A stretch of 64,000 bases of DNA from JAITMY01 sp031549685 (GTDB lineage Bacteria > Bacteroidota > Bacteroidia > Bacteroidales > UBA932). The DNA lies in NCBI GenBank assembly GCA_031549685.1, contig JAVBPG010000010.1:11406-75405 (forward strand), written 5' to 3'. How positions within the stretch are numbered: the stretch's first letter is position 1; every line of letters begins with the position of its first letter. The notes under the pieces were generated by a model, which was not told where the DNA came from, ran no database searches, and saw only the letters and a program-made list of their open reading frames with translations. The position numbers and the translations under genes are program-made. Shown piece after piece: positions 24,377-34,400 of the stretch.

Positions 24377-25156
24377 TTACCAGTTTTTGTCCGATGACCG
24401 CTGCTGGGCCTTTGCCTTTTCTTTCTTTACCTTTTCCTGCGTTTCTTTTTCCTGCTGCTCCAAAGCTTGCAGCATGCGCTGCGCATCCTCCTTCGATATT
24501 TTCTGCTCCTGCGGTTGCTGCTGTTGCTGGTCTTTCTTGTCCTTGTTTTTATCCTGATTTTGAGGCTGCTGCTGGTCTTGCTTATCCTTATTCTGGTCTT
24601 TGTTCTTGTCGTCTTTGTTCTTGTCGTCCTTATCCTTTTCGTCCTTGTTTTTATCCTGATTTTGCTGTTGCTGCTGCTGGTTTTGCTGCTGCTGGTTGTT
24701 CATGGCCTGGGCAAAAACAAGGTTTTGCTTTGCCTCCATATCGTTGGGGTTGAGGCGTAGCGATTTTTTGTAGGCGTCCACGGCGGCGCTCCAGTTTTGC
24801 TCGCGCAGGTAGGTGTTGCCGTCGTTGTAGTGGGTGGCGGCTTTTTGCTTAGCGTCGGTGTAGGCTTCGCCGGCATTTTCGTACAGCTTATGCACCTGCT
24901 CCAGGTACTGCTTGGCCTCCTCGGGCTGCATGGTGCTGTCCACCTGCTTGTACAGCGCATTGCCGAGGTTAAACTTGGGGTTGGCCAGCGCGGGTGCCTT
25001 CTCCATGGCGCGGCGGTAGCTCAGCTCGGCCTCGCTGTAGCCTCCCTCTTTGTACTGCTCGTTTCCGGTACGCATATCCTTGCGCTCGGGCTGCTTGGCG
25101 GCAAACAAGAGTGTAGGCAAAAGGGTAAGTAGTATAAGTATCTTAAAAATTCTCAT
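24377..25156 (-). CDS. batC: BatC: TPR protein with low-complexity Gln/Lys/Asp tail
   Basis: A 259-residue exported protein: signal peptide (FKILILLTLLPTLLFAA), TPR repeats at ~30-70 and ~105-140 (NDGNTYLREQNWSAAVDAYKKSLRLNPND region), then a tail at ~155-225 made almost only of Gln, Asn, Lys and Asp (QQQQ, DKNKD and DDKNK repeats). The end is a charged helix (SKEDAQRMLQALEQQEKETQEKVKKEK) conserved in BatC. The tail is encoded by short imperfect DNA repeats (24500-24690) and is probably length-variable and unstructured. Confidence 0.88.
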   Translation of the reverse strand: MRIFKILILLTLLPTLLFAAKQPERKDMRTGNEQYKEGGYSEAELSYRRAMEKAPALANPKFNLGNALYKQVDSTMQPEEAKQYLEQVHKLYENAGEAYTDAKQKAATHYNDGNTYLREQNWSAAVDAYKKSLRLNPNDMEAKQNLVFAQAMNNQQQQNQQQQQQNQDKNKDEKDKDDKNKDDKNKDQNKDKQDQQQPQNQDKNKDKKDQQQQQPQEQKISKEDAQRMLQALEQQEKETQEKVKKEKAKAQQRSSDKNW

Positions 25157-25191
25157 ATAGCTTTCAAGCGCTTAATTTTAGCACCGCGGGT

Positions 25192-25220
25192 TGTCATGCT
25201 GAGTTTGTCGAAGTGCGCGT
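25192..25220. repeat. Half-copy of the palindromic repeat between batB and batC
   Basis: GTCATGCTGAGTTTGTCGAA is one arm of the dispersed GTCAT-type repeat. It lies inside the bat operon, in the batB-batC gap (25157-25284). Confidence 0.5.
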
Positions 25221-25284
25221 GATGGATTTTCTCCGCCGCACCCTCCCGCCAGGGCGGGGCTCAGGGCGACAGCCTGTACGCTGG

Positions 25285-26307
25285 TTACTTTTTGTTTAAA
25301 AAATCGAACATGCTGCTCCATGGGCTCCTGCGTTCAAGCAGCACAACTTCAAACATCAGCAGCAGCATGGCGATGATGAAAAAGTAGTGGTACTGCTCGT
25401 TGAAATCTTCGTAAATAACGCTTGAGAGCTCCTGCTTTTCGAGTTTGCGAATATCATTTACAATATCGCCAAGCCCAAGGTTGGTGGGCGTTGCGCGCAC
25501 GTAAATACCGCTGCCTGCTTTGGCCACCTCCTCCAGCACGGACTCATCAAGGCGCGTTACCACCATGTTGCCCAGCCTATCTTTCATAAGTCCTCCGTCT
25601 TTGAGCGGAATGGGGCTTCCCTGGGGCGAACCGATGCCGATGGTGTATACTTTTATGCCCTCCTTGGCGGCCAGCTGCGCCGCTTCTACCGGGTTGTCCT
25701 CGTGGTTTTCGCCATCGGAAATGATGATGAGGGCGCGGCTTTTTTCGCTTTGCAGCGAGAACGACCGGATGCCGGTGGTAATGGCCTTACCTATGGCGGT
25801 GCCCTGCTTTGGGACCACTCCGGTGTTGATGGAGTGTAAAAACAGCTTGGCCGAAACGTAGTCGCTTGTGATGGGTAGCTGAATGTAGGCATCGCCGGCA
25901 AATACAATAAGGCCAATGCGGTCGTTGCCCAGCTGGTCAACTAAGCGGGCGATGGCGCGCTTGGCGTTTTCGAGGCGGTTGGGTGCAAAATCCTGCGCCA
26001 TCATGCTGTTTGACACGTCGAGCGCTATGATAATTTCGGCGCCCTTGCGCTTTACCTCCTTTACCCTGGCGCCCAGCTGTGGGCGGCACAGGCCCAGCAC
26101 AAAGAAGAAGAAGGCCAGCATCCACAAAATCATTTTGAACCAGCCGCGCGCTACCGAAGCGTTGGGCATCAGCTGGCGAATGGTTTCAAGCTTGCCGAAC
26201 CGCGCGAGCGCCTTGCGCCTTCTTTGTAAGTAAAAAGCGTAGCCGGCTGCCACAATGGGTATAAGCAGCAGCAGAATCAGGTATTCGGGTTGTGCAAAAC
26301 GAAACAT
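25285..26307 (-). CDS. batB: BatB: von Willebrand factor A-domain membrane protein
   Basis: A 340-residue protein with two N-terminal membrane segments (~8-27 and ~57-75), a VWA domain and a C-terminal membrane segment (YHYFFIIAMLLLMFEVVLL, ~307-325). The metal-ion-dependent adhesion site is intact: DxSxS is Asp97, Ser99, Ser101 (ALDVSNS). The TAIGKAITTG and ISDGENHEDN motifs follow. Together with BatA it should form the VWA pair of the Bat complex facing the cytoplasm or periplasm near the inner membrane. Confidence 0.93.
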   Translation of the reverse strand: MFRFAQPEYLILLLLIPIVAAGYAFYLQRRRKALARFGKLETIRQLMPNASVARGWFKMILWMLAFFFFVLGLCRPQLGARVKEVKRKGAEIIIALDVSNSMMAQDFAPNRLENAKRAIARLVDQLGNDRIGLIVFAGDAYIQLPITSDYVSAKLFLHSINTGVVPKQGTAIGKAITTGIRSFSLQSEKSRALIIISDGENHEDNPVEAAQLAAKEGIKVYTIGIGSPQGSPIPLKDGGLMKDRLGNMVVTRLDESVLEEVAKAGSGIYVRATPTNLGLGDIVNDIRKLEKQELSSVIYEDFNEQYHYFFIIAMLLLMFEVVLLERRSPWSSMFDFLNKK

Positions 26308-26410
26308 CTATGCAATTTACTATTTACAATTTACTATTTACAATTGAACACCGCAGCTGTGCTTTGTGCTCCTCAATCGTCAATGGTAAATTGTTCAATT
26401 GTCAATTAAT

Positions 26411-27406
26411 CTACGGAATTCTTCTCAAAACAGCTAACCTCAAAAATACTTCAAGCAGCAGGCAGGCCAGGGCCAGCAGCGCAAAGGGCGTGTACTCTTC
26501 CTTGTGGTGCATGAGCGAGTCAACCTCCACCTTGTTGCGCTCGAGCTTGTTGATTTCGCCGTAGATTTCGAGCAGCTTAGTGTTGCTGGTGGCGCGGAAG
26601 TACTGGCCGTTGGTCATGTCGGCGATTTGGCGCAGCATGGCCTCGTCAATTTCCACGGGCACCTGCTGTATTTGTACGCCAAAGTTGGTCATAAAGGGGT
26701 AGGGCGCCGTGCCCATGCTCCCCACGCCTATGGTGTAAACTCTTATGCCGTAAGTTTTTGCAATCTCGGCGGCGGTAAGCGGGGCAACCTCGCCGCGGTT
26801 GTTCACGCCGTCGGTTAGCAGTATTACCACGCGGCTTACCGACTTGCTGTCCTTGAGGCGCGCCACGGCGGTGGCCAGGCCGTTGCCTATGGCGGTGCCG
26901 TCCTCAATCATGCCGCACTCCACATCCTTCATCAGGTTGATGAGGGTAATGCGGTCGGTGGTGAGGGGGCACTGCGTAAAGCTTTCGCCGGCAAAAACCA
27001 CCAGGCCTATCCGGTCGTTGGGGCGCTCGGCTATAAACTGCGTCCCGATATCCTTGGCGGCCTGCAGGCGGTCGGGCCTGAAATCCTGCGCCAGCATGCT
27101 GCTCGAAATGTCGAGCGCCAGCACAATGTCGATTCCTTCGGTGTAAACGCTCTCCGACTTGCTGGTGGATTGCGGCCTTGCCAGCGCCAGAAATATGAAG
27201 GCGAGCGCCAGGCACCGCAGCGCAAAGGGCACATGCTGCAGGTAGTAGCGCGCGCTACGGTTTACGCCACGTAGCGGGCTGATGCTCGAGATTTGCAGCG
27301 TGGGTTTCTTGCGGTTGCTTACAAAAATGTACCAGGCCGCCAGCAGCGGAATAAGCAGCAGCAGCCACAAGTACTTGGGTTGTATGAATACGATTTCGCT
27401 AAACAT
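26411..27406 (-). CDS. batA: BatA: von Willebrand factor A-domain membrane protein
   Basis: A 331-residue paralogue of BatB with the same layout: membrane segments at ~11-30 and ~60-77, VWA domain, and a C-terminal hydrophobic segment (~307-322). MIDAS residues are Asp99, Ser101, Ser103 (ALDISSS), with DGTAIGNGLATAV and LTDGVNNRGEV completing the site. Its start overlaps the end of the upstream batX-like gene by 8 bases. The ~100-base gap to batB contains AATTTACTATTTAC direct repeats. Confidence 0.93.
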   Translation of the reverse strand: MFSEIVFIQPKYLWLLLLIPLLAAWYIFVSNRKKPTLQISSISPLRGVNRSARYYLQHVPFALRCLALAFIFLALARPQSTSKSESVYTEGIDIVLALDISSSMLAQDFRPDRLQAAKDIGTQFIAERPNDRIGLVVFAGESFTQCPLTTDRITLINLMKDVECGMIEDGTAIGNGLATAVARLKDSKSVSRVVILLTDGVNNRGEVAPLTAAEIAKTYGIRVYTIGVGSMGTAPYPFMTNFGVQIQQVPVEIDEAMLRQIADMTNGQYFRATSNTKLLEIYGEINKLERNKVEVDSLMHHKEEYTPFALLALACLLLEVFLRLAVLRRIP

Positions 27407-28400
27407 TTTCTTCGGAATCGGTAGCGGCGCTTGCTGCGGCCGGGGCGCTGTCGGGCGCCACGCTGCTCAGCTCCTGCTTGGTTCGCTCTACAAATAAATA
27501 TACGTTGGCAAGGCTCATCTCGTTCTCGTCGGGCTGCGGCGTGTACTTGGCAAACTTGGCCAAATCGGAAATGTAGAACATTTCGCGGAGCTTATCCACC
27601 AGCGCCTTGTCGCAGCACTTGGCGTCGTCAAACGAGCGTAGGATATCGTCCGAGGTTTGCTCCATGGCCTGTATGCTGTACCTGTCCTCAATGTAGGTGC
27701 GAATAATTTCCGACAGGCGGGTGTAAAAATCCTTAACCTTGCCGTGCTGCCACAGCTGCTCTTTTTTTACCTTGTCCAGCTCGCGCAGGGCGACAACGTG
27801 CGCGGGCTCCTTGGGCTTGGGCTTAAAGAATACGGGCTTGTTTTTCCGCCTCCGGTCGATGTAGTAAATCAAAAACGCAACGAGGGCCAGCAGCAGCAGC
27901 CCCGCGCCCACGTACGGCAGCACCTCCATAAAGGTAATGGGGTACTGCACCGGCGGTTTTATGTCGTTGGGCGTAAACGTGCTGTCCATGGGCGGAAACG
28001 CCACCTTGAGCGTAAGCCGGTTGGAGGTAAACGTATCGGCCACCGCGCCCCGGTTGAGCGTAAACGAGATTTGCGGCAGCGAGTAGGCAATGCCGCCGTC
28101 GAACGAGGTGAGCGTGTACCGGCGCTGCACGTTTACCAGGTCGTCGTTCTTTTTACCCTTCAGCGTATCGATTTTCGAGCTGCGCAAAATTTCAACGCCC
28201 GGCATCAGCGTATCGCCCAGCGCGGGGAAGCTGAACTGTATGGCCTTGTTGTACGACACGTCAAGCGTCATATCCACCTGGTCGCCTACCAAAATGCTGT
28301 CCCTGTCGAGCGATAGCTTGATGAGGATGTCCTGCGCCGGGGCGGTGTGAGCGCCAAGGGCAACGGCAAGTAGTAGCGTTATTTTTTTTATCAACTGCAT
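27399..28400 (-). CDS. Bat-operon membrane protein (BatX-like), function unknown
   Basis: A 333-residue protein with a signal peptide (KKITLLLAVALGAHTAPAQ), a periplasmic beta-rich domain (~25-170) resembling the Ig-like modules of BatD, one membrane segment (VLPYVGAGLLLLALVAFLIYYI, ~178-199 cited here as 22 positions) and a cytoplasmic helical domain with LREIFYISDLAKFAKYTP-like sequence. It sits between the DUF58 gene and batA, where Bacteroidota carry a poorly named Bat accessory gene. The start at 28400 begins at the signal peptide; the upstream in-frame extension reads through a palindromic repeat and is rejected. Confidence 0.75.
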   Translation of the reverse strand: MQLIKKITLLLAVALGAHTAPAQDILIKLSLDRDSILVGDQVDMTLDVSYNKAIQFSFPALGDTLMPGVEILRSSKIDTLKGKKNDDLVNVQRRYTLTSFDGGIAYSLPQISFTLNRGAVADTFTSNRLTLKVAFPPMDSTFTPNDIKPPVQYPITFMEVLPYVGAGLLLLALVAFLIYYIDRRRKNKPVFFKPKPKEPAHVVALRELDKVKKEQLWQHGKVKDFYTRLSEIIRTYIEDRYSIQAMEQTSDDILRSFDDAKCCDKALVDKLREMFYISDLAKFAKYTPQPDENEMSLANVYLFVERTKQELSSVAPDSAPAAASAATDSEENV

Positions 28401-28428
28401 AGTTGAAATGAATCTTCTTGTAGTTATT

Positions 28429-28496
28429 GTCATTGCGGGCTTGACCCGCAATCTCATGCCAAAACTCCCTCTCACGGGGGTCAAGCCCGCAATGAC
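28429..28496. repeat. GTCATTGCGGGC palindromic repeat
   Basis: Left arm GTCATTGCGGGCTTGACCCG (from 28429) faces GGTCAAGCCCGCAATGAC (ending 28496). Each arm is itself palindromic (GCGGG-CTTGA-CCCGC). It lies in the 105-base gap between the DUF58 gene and the batX-like gene. Confidence 0.85.
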
Positions 28497-28505
28497 AGTA
28501 TGCGT

Positions 28506-29387
28506 TTATCGTTGCTTAAACAGCTTTATCAGCGGCCGCACGTAGTCCTCGCCGGTGCTGATGCTCACGTTGTCCACCTTGCACCTGGAGAGCGTTTGCC
28601 GTATGGTTTGATCCGATGTTTTCCACCAGCTTTCGTAGGCCTTGCGTACGCTTCGCAGCGAAGTGTCAACCCACTGTTGTTGGCGGGTTTCGGCATCCAC
28701 CAGCTCCACCATTCCTACGTTGGGCATGGCCGTTTCGCGCTCGTCGTAGGTGCGTATTACGCCAATGTCGTGCTTGTTGGCGGCAATTTTCAGGGCGCTT
28801 TCAAAGCGGGGCGTACCCTCCTTGGTCAGGTCCATCATGTCGCTGAGCACAAATGCCGAGCAGCGTTTTTTGATGGCGTTGGTCAGGAAGCGCAGCGCCT
28901 CCGAAATGTCGGTCTGGTTGCTCTGCGGCGTTACCTCAAGCAGCTCGCGAATGATGCGCAGCGTGTGCGAGCGGCCTTTTTTAGGCGGGATAAACTTTTC
29001 GATTCTGTCGCTGAAAAAGATTACACCTACCTTATCGTTGTTCATGCCGGCCGAGAACGAGAGCACCGCCGCCAGCTCGGTAATCAGGTCCTTTTTTATT
29101 TTGTCGGTGGTGCCGAACATGCGCGATCCGCTCACATCGATGAGCAGCATAACGGTCAGCTCGCGCTCCTCCTCAAAAATCTTTACAAACGGGGCGGTGT
29201 GGCGGGCGGTTACGTTCCAGTCGATGTTGCGGATTTCGTCGCCGTACTGGTACTCGCGCACCTCGCTGAAGGCCATGCCGCGCCCCTTAAACGCGCTGTG
29301 GTACTCGCCCGCAAAGATTTGCCGGGACAGGCCGCGCGATTTGATTTCGATCTTGCGAACTTTTTTTATTAATTCGGTCGTTTCCAT
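28506..29387 (-). CDS. DUF58 domain protein of the bat operon
   Basis: A 293-residue protein with the DUF58 signature EYQYGDEIRNIDWNVTARH (residues ~45-63) followed by a VWA-like fold whose MIDAS is Asp84, Ser86, Ser88 (LIDVSGS). DUF58 proteins are regularly encoded next to MoxR ATPases and are thought to be their partners or clients. Here it directly follows moxR and precedes the batX-like gene. It has no membrane segment, so it is probably cytoplasmic. Confidence 0.9.
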   Translation of the reverse strand: METTELIKKVRKIEIKSRGLSRQIFAGEYHSAFKGRGMAFSEVREYQYGDEIRNIDWNVTARHTAPFVKIFEEERELTVMLLIDVSGSRMFGTTDKIKKDLITELAAVLSFSAGMNNDKVGVIFFSDRIEKFIPPKKGRSHTLRIIRELLEVTPQSNQTDISEALRFLTNAIKKRCSAFVLSDMMDLTKEGTPRFESALKIAANKHDIGVIRTYDERETAMPNVGMVELVDAETRQQQWVDTSLRSVRKAYESWWKTSDQTIRQTLSRCKVDNVSISTGEDYVRPLIKLFKQR

Positions 29388-29413
29388 TTAGTGTAAACTC
29401 TCTAACCTTTGCT

Positions 29414-29493
29414 GTCATTGCGGGCTTGACCCGCAATCTCCTAATTGTATTTTACTTTCTTGGCTGGGGATTGCGGGTCAAGCCCGCAATGAC
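29414..29493. repeat. GTCATTGCGGGC palindromic repeat
   Basis: Left arm 29414-29440 (GTCATTGCGGGCTTGACCCG...) and right arm ending 29493 (...TCAAGCCCGCAATGAC) enclose a ~25-base spacer. It lies in the gap between moxR and the DUF58 gene, inside the operon. Confidence 0.87.
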
Positions 29494-29504
29494 AATGTAT
29501 GAGT

Positions 29505-30500
29505 TTATGGAACTTCAACAGCGTTAAGTATTTGCGTAATAATATCCTCGCTGGTTACGTTGTCGGCCTCGGCTTCGTAGGTAAGGCCAATGCGGTGGCG
29601 CAGCACATCGTAGCTTACGGCGCGCACATCCTCGGGGATAACGTAGCCGCGGCGCTTGATGAAGGCGTAGGCCTTGGCCGCCAGCGACAGGCTGATGCTG
29701 GCGCGCGGCGAGCCTCCGTAGCTGATGAGCCCGTTGAGGTTGCCCAGCTTGTAATCCTCGGGGGTGCGGGTGGCGTACACTATATCTACAATGTAGCGCT
29801 CGATTTTTTCGTCCATATAAACGTCGCGCACCACGCTGCGGGCTTTTACAATGTCCTCGGGCTTCAACGCCTTGTTGGGCTTGGGAAATTCGCCCATCAC
29901 ATTTTGGCGAATAATCAACTTTTCTTCCTCCTTTTTCGGGTAGGAAATGATGACCTTGAGCATAAAACGGTCCACCTGCGCCTCGGGGAGAGGGTAGGTA
30001 CCTTCTTGCTCCAGCGGGTTTTGCGTTGCCATAACAAGGAACGGCTCGGGCAGCTTGTAGGTGTGCTCGCCCAGCGTAACCTGGCGCTCCTGCATGGCCT
30101 CAAGCAGGGCGCTCTGCACCTTGGCCGGGGAGCGGTTAATTTCGTCGGCCAGGATAAAGTTGGCAAAAATGGGGCCGAGCTTTACCGCGAACTCCTCCTT
30201 TTTCTGGCTGTAAATCATGGTACCCAACAGGTCGGCGGGGAGCAGGTCGGGCGTAAACTGTATGCGGCTGAATTTGGCATCGATAATATTCGACAGGGTG
30301 CTTATTGCTAATGTTTTAGCAAGTCCCGGAACGCCTTCGAGCAGCACGTGCCCGTTGCTGAGCAGCCCTATGAGCAGGCTTTCGGTAAGGTGCTTTTGGC
30401 CAACAATCACCTTCGACATCTCCATGTTGAGGATATCAACAAATGCGCTTTCCTGCTGGATTCTGTCGTTTAACTCCTTAATGTTTACGTTTGTACTCAT
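29505..30500 (-). CDS. MoxR-family AAA+ ATPase of the bat operon
   Basis: A 331-residue MoxR ATPase, a chaperone-like AAA+ protein that works with VWA-domain proteins. Walker A is GVPGLAKT (56-63), Walker B is ILADE (116-120), sensor and arginine regions lie in MATQNPLEQEGTYPLPEAQVDRF (cited in parts: ATQNPLEQEG, EAQVDRF). The start at 30500 (MSTNVNIKEL) is the family start; the upstream in-frame extension is not conserved-looking. It is the first gene of the bat operon. No TAnnTTTG box was found upstream. Confidence 0.94.
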   Translation of the reverse strand: MSTNVNIKELNDRIQQESAFVDILNMEMSKVIVGQKHLTESLLIGLLSNGHVLLEGVPGLAKTLAISTLSNIIDAKFSRIQFTPDLLPADLLGTMIYSQKKEEFAVKLGPIFANFILADEINRSPAKVQSALLEAMQERQVTLGEHTYKLPEPFLVMATQNPLEQEGTYPLPEAQVDRFMLKVIISYPKKEEEKLIIRQNVMGEFPKPNKALKPEDIVKARSVVRDVYMDEKIERYIVDIVYATRTPEDYKLGNLNGLISYGGSPRASISLSLAAKAYAFIKRRGYVIPEDVRAVSYDVLRHRIGLTYEAEADNVTSEDIITQILNAVEVP

Positions 30501-30741
30501 ACGATTTTGTGGTTTATTTTTATGGCATTGGCAATGCCCATGTCGTTTTATGAACGGACACAAAAATCGTAATTTGTGGTGGCAAAAGCGGTTAACAATT
30601 GTTAATAAGCACAAATGATTTTACGCCTTGCAAAGTTTTTTAACGAAGAAAAGGGGAAGGGTGTAGCTTATTATCATTTGAGCCAAGGCTGGCTGCGGCC
30701 ACTGCGGGTAGCTAAAGTGCGTTGCATTGGCTCCCGGTGCG

Positions 30742-31371
30742 CTACCGGTGGCTGAAGACGCTCTCGAACGGGGTGCGGTTTTTGATGGAGCGCCCCAGCG
30801 TAATTTCGTCGGTGTACTCCAGCTCGTCGCCAAAGCCCACGCCACGCGCCAGGGCCGATAGCTGAACGGAAAAATCCCTCAACTTTTTGTAGAGAAAAAA
30901 GGCGGTGGTTTCGCCCTCCATGGTGGTGCTCAGGGCCACAATAACCTCGCGCACGCCGCCGGCGGCCACCCGCGCCACCAGCGCATCAATGGTCAGGTCG
31001 CTCGGGCCCACGCCGTTGATGGGCGATATGATGCCGCCCAGCACGTGGTACACGCCGCCGAACTGCCCGGTGCTTTCGATGGAGAGCACGTCCTTAATGC
31101 TCTCGACCACGCATACGGTGCTGTGGTCGCGGCGCGGGTTGGCGCATATTTCGCAGGTGTCGGAGTCGGAAATGTTACTGCACACGCGGCAATTCTTTAC
31201 CTCGTTGCGCAGGGTAATAAAGGAGTGGCCAAACCGCTCCACCTGCTCGCGCGGCTGCTTGAGCAGGTGGAGCACCAGGCGTAGCGCCGTTTTGCGGCCT
31301 ACGCCGGGCAGCGATGACATTTCGTTTACTGCGTTTTCGAGCAGCTTCGATGGCAGGGAGTTCGTGTCCAT
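30742..31371 (-). CDS. recR: Recombination protein RecR
   Basis: A 209-residue RecR, which with RecO/RecF loads RecA at gaps. It has the N-terminal helix-hairpin-helix SLPGVGRKTALRL (~19-31), a four-Cys zinc finger (CRVCSNISDSDTCEIC, ~61-76), and a Toprim domain (STVCVVESIKDVLSIE, then GVGPSDLTIDALV). The length is typical. A TACCTTTG promoter box lies 17 bases upstream, in the short gap to the protease gene. Confidence 0.95.
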   Translation of the reverse strand: MDTNSLPSKLLENAVNEMSSLPGVGRKTALRLVLHLLKQPREQVERFGHSFITLRNEVKNCRVCSNISDSDTCEICANPRRDHSTVCVVESIKDVLSIESTGQFGGVYHVLGGIISPINGVGPSDLTIDALVARVAAGGVREVIVALSTTMEGETTAFFLYKKLRDFSVQLSALARGVGFGDELEYTDEITLGRSIKNRTPFESVFSHR

Positions 31372-31387
31372 TTTGTGAGTTGAGGCA

Positions 31388-31395
31388 CAAAGGTA
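31388..31395 (-). promoter_or_regulatory. -7 box of recR
   Basis: Minus strand TACCTTTG, 17 bases before the recR ATG, in the 48-base gap after the protease gene. Confidence 0.6.
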
Positions 31396-31419
31396 GTAAG
31401 AAAAGGGACTTTTGCCACA

Positions 31420-34400
31420 CTACCGTACCACCTGCAGCAGCTGCGACCCTGTACCCTTGCCGGTGCTAATGCGCAGCACGTAGCAACCGCTCGGCAGGCG
31501 GCCTACGCTAAGTTGGGTGCTGTTGCCGTTTTGGACAAAGCGCAGCACACCGTTGGTATCGAAGATTTCGACCTTTTGCAGCGGCGTATTGTCGGGCAGC
31601 TCAATGCTAAGTTTTTCGGGAGTTGGGTTTGGGTAAATTTTAAATGTAAGCATTTGGTCAACACCCGATAGTATGCCCGTACTTGGCTCTCCGGGGACGC
31701 TGTCGAGCAGCACAAATTCGGCTATGTTGCGTATGCCGGGCAGCGCTGAGTATGAGCCCTGTAGATTTCCTTTTGCCACCAAGTATTTTCCCCTGTTGGC
31801 GGGGTTATCCATGAGGTTTACGGTGCTTCGCAGGTTGGCCACCAGCGCGGGGTTGTCGTTCAGCTTCACGTTGATGCACCTCAGGGGGTTGGTCTCGCTT
31901 TTGCTGTCGGCAATAAACACGTTGGTGGACGAGTTGAAGCCCGATGTAAAGTTGACATCGCCGGCGCTTGTGTACACGGCTACGCCGTTGTTCACAACGC
32001 CCACCACGTAGCCCGCCACGTATACTCCTGTGGCGCCCTGGTGGTCGATGGCGGCGGCAACATTGTACGGATTGGCTTTGCTGCCGCTGCCGCTCGGGTC
32101 TTGCGGGTCGCTTGGATCAGTCGGGTCGGTCGGATCTGTCGGGTCTGTCGGGTCGGTTGGGTCAACGGGGGCGCTATCCTTCAGCTCGTACTCGGCAATG
32201 GCTCTAACCCCCGGCAGGGCGGTAAACGAGGCTTGCAGGTTTCCTTTTACCACCAAGTATTTTCCCCTGTTGGCGGGGTTATCCATGAGGTTTACGGTGC
32301 TTCGCAGGTTGGCCACCAGCGCAGGGTTGTCGTTCAGCTTCACGTTGATGCACTTCATGGGGTCGGTCTCGCTTTTGCTATCGGCAATAAACACGTTGGT
32401 GGAGGAGTTGAAGCCCGATGTAAAGTTGGCGTCGCCGGTGCCGGCGTAGGCCGTTACGCCGTTGTTCACAACGCCGACAATGTATCCGCCCACGTACACG
32501 CTGTTTTCGCCTTGCTTGCTAATGCCATCGGCCACGCTGTACGGGTTTGCCTTGGTGCCGCTGCCGCTCGGGTCAGTCGGATCTGTTGGGTCGGTGGGAT
32601 TAACGGGGGCGCTATCCTTCAGCTCGTACTCGGCAATGGTTCTAACCCCCGGCAGGGCGGTAAACGAGGCTTGCAGGTTTCCTTTTACCACCAAGTATTT
32701 TCCCCTGTTGGCGGGGTTATCCATGAGGTTTACGGTGCTTCGCAGGTTGGCCACCAGCGCGGGGTTGTCGTTCAGCTTCACGTTGATGCACTTCATGGGG
32801 TCGGTCTCGCTTTTGCTATCGGCAATAAACACGTTGGTGGAGGAGTTGAAGCCCGATGTAAAGTTGGCATCGCCGGTGCCGGCGTAGGCCGTTACGCCGT
32901 TGTTCACAACGCCGACAATGTATCCGCCCACGTACACGCTGTTTTCGCCCTGCTTGCTAATGCCATCGGCCACGCTGTACGGGTTTGCCTTGGTGCCGCT
33001 GCCGCTCGGGTCAGTCGGATCTGTTGGATCAACAGCAGTGCTGTCCTTTAATTGGTACTCCGAAATGGCTCTTATTCCCGGCAGGGCGGTAAACGAGGCT
33101 TGCAGGTTTCCTTTTACCACCAAGTATTTTCCCTTGTTGGCGGGGTTATCCATGAGGTTTACGGTGCTTCGCAGGTTGGCCACCAGCGCAGGGTTGTCGT
33201 TCAGCTTCACGTTGATGCACCTCATGGGGTCGGTCTCGCTCTTGCTGTCGGCAATAAACACGTTGGTGGAGGAGTTGAAGCCCGATGCAAAGTTGGCGTC
33301 GCTTGTAGAAGCGTAGGTGGTTACACCATTGTTTACAATACCCACAATGTAGCCGGCTACATACACGCCTGTTGTGCCTTGATTTTTAATAGCGGAAGCC
33401 ACGTTGTACGGGCTTGTTTGGGTGCCGTCTCCGCTGAAATCTGTCGAATCCGAATCGCCGCTTCCGTGGGTGTGTGCAAGCGTAGCCTTATTGCCTGCGC
33501 TATCGTAGGCCACAAAGGTGCAGTAGATGGGCGAAAACGATATGTCAACCGTTTTGCTGGCGTGGTACAAGTTAGAGGCATTTTCGCACGCAAGCGGCAG
33601 CTTACCCTTGGTGGTATCGCCTTCTGTATTGCCCCAGTACATTGCTACCGACTTCACTCCGCTTTGCGTATCCTGTACATCAAGCGAAGCAGCTACGGTT
33701 TGAGCAGTATAGCTCATATCCATAAAAGTAATGGTGGGTGGCGTAACATCGGTAGCCGGTCCCGGCCCTGCTGTTGATTTTCCGGTTATCTCAATGTCGT
33801 CAACGCGGTAGCCGGTGCTTTGCCCCGAAACGGTAAATGTAAGCGTTAAGTTGCTGGTGGCGGGAATTCCCTGCAGGTTGCTTATGGTTGTAAAAGCATT
33901 ATCGCCGGTCGAAATTGTTTGACTCGGTATGGTTACTGTAAACGGGCTTACATTAGTTCCGGTTCCGCTTACTGTCACATTGCTGGCATTGCCTGCGGCT
34001 TGTGAGGTTACTTTGAAGGATAAACGTATGCTATCGTAGCCTTGTGTGTTAATGCCAGATATGGTAACATATTTTGTGTTTGAAGAGGCAAACCAAATGT
34101 GCGCATTCAGCGCCGATGTAGTACGTACATCGGCTGTTCCCGAATAGCTAACCGTTTTATTTGTCCAATCAGAGTATGCGGCAACCGACACTTTTCCTCC
34201 GGCGGTTCCGCAATCCTCAAAAAAGATTTGCCCACCTTCTCCCGATGGGCCCGGCCCCGGTGGCGTTGTGGTAGTATCAACCTCCATTGCTTTACCCAGC
34301 AGCAGCGGGTCGTTCATCACGCGGTTTACGTTCAGCTTGCCGCTGCCTATTTGGTTGGCGCTTTTTCCGCTGATGTAGCTATCTATTGTTGCGTGTTTTT

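Noticed and set aside
28500..29372. 290-codon plus-strand reading frame
   Set aside because: Antisense to the DUF58 gene, which has intact VWA and DUF58 motifs and operon context.
32041..33051. 336-codon plus-strand reading frame
   Set aside because: It lies entirely antisense to the DUF6359 repeats of the S8 protease, is itself repetitive for that reason, and resembles no protein family.
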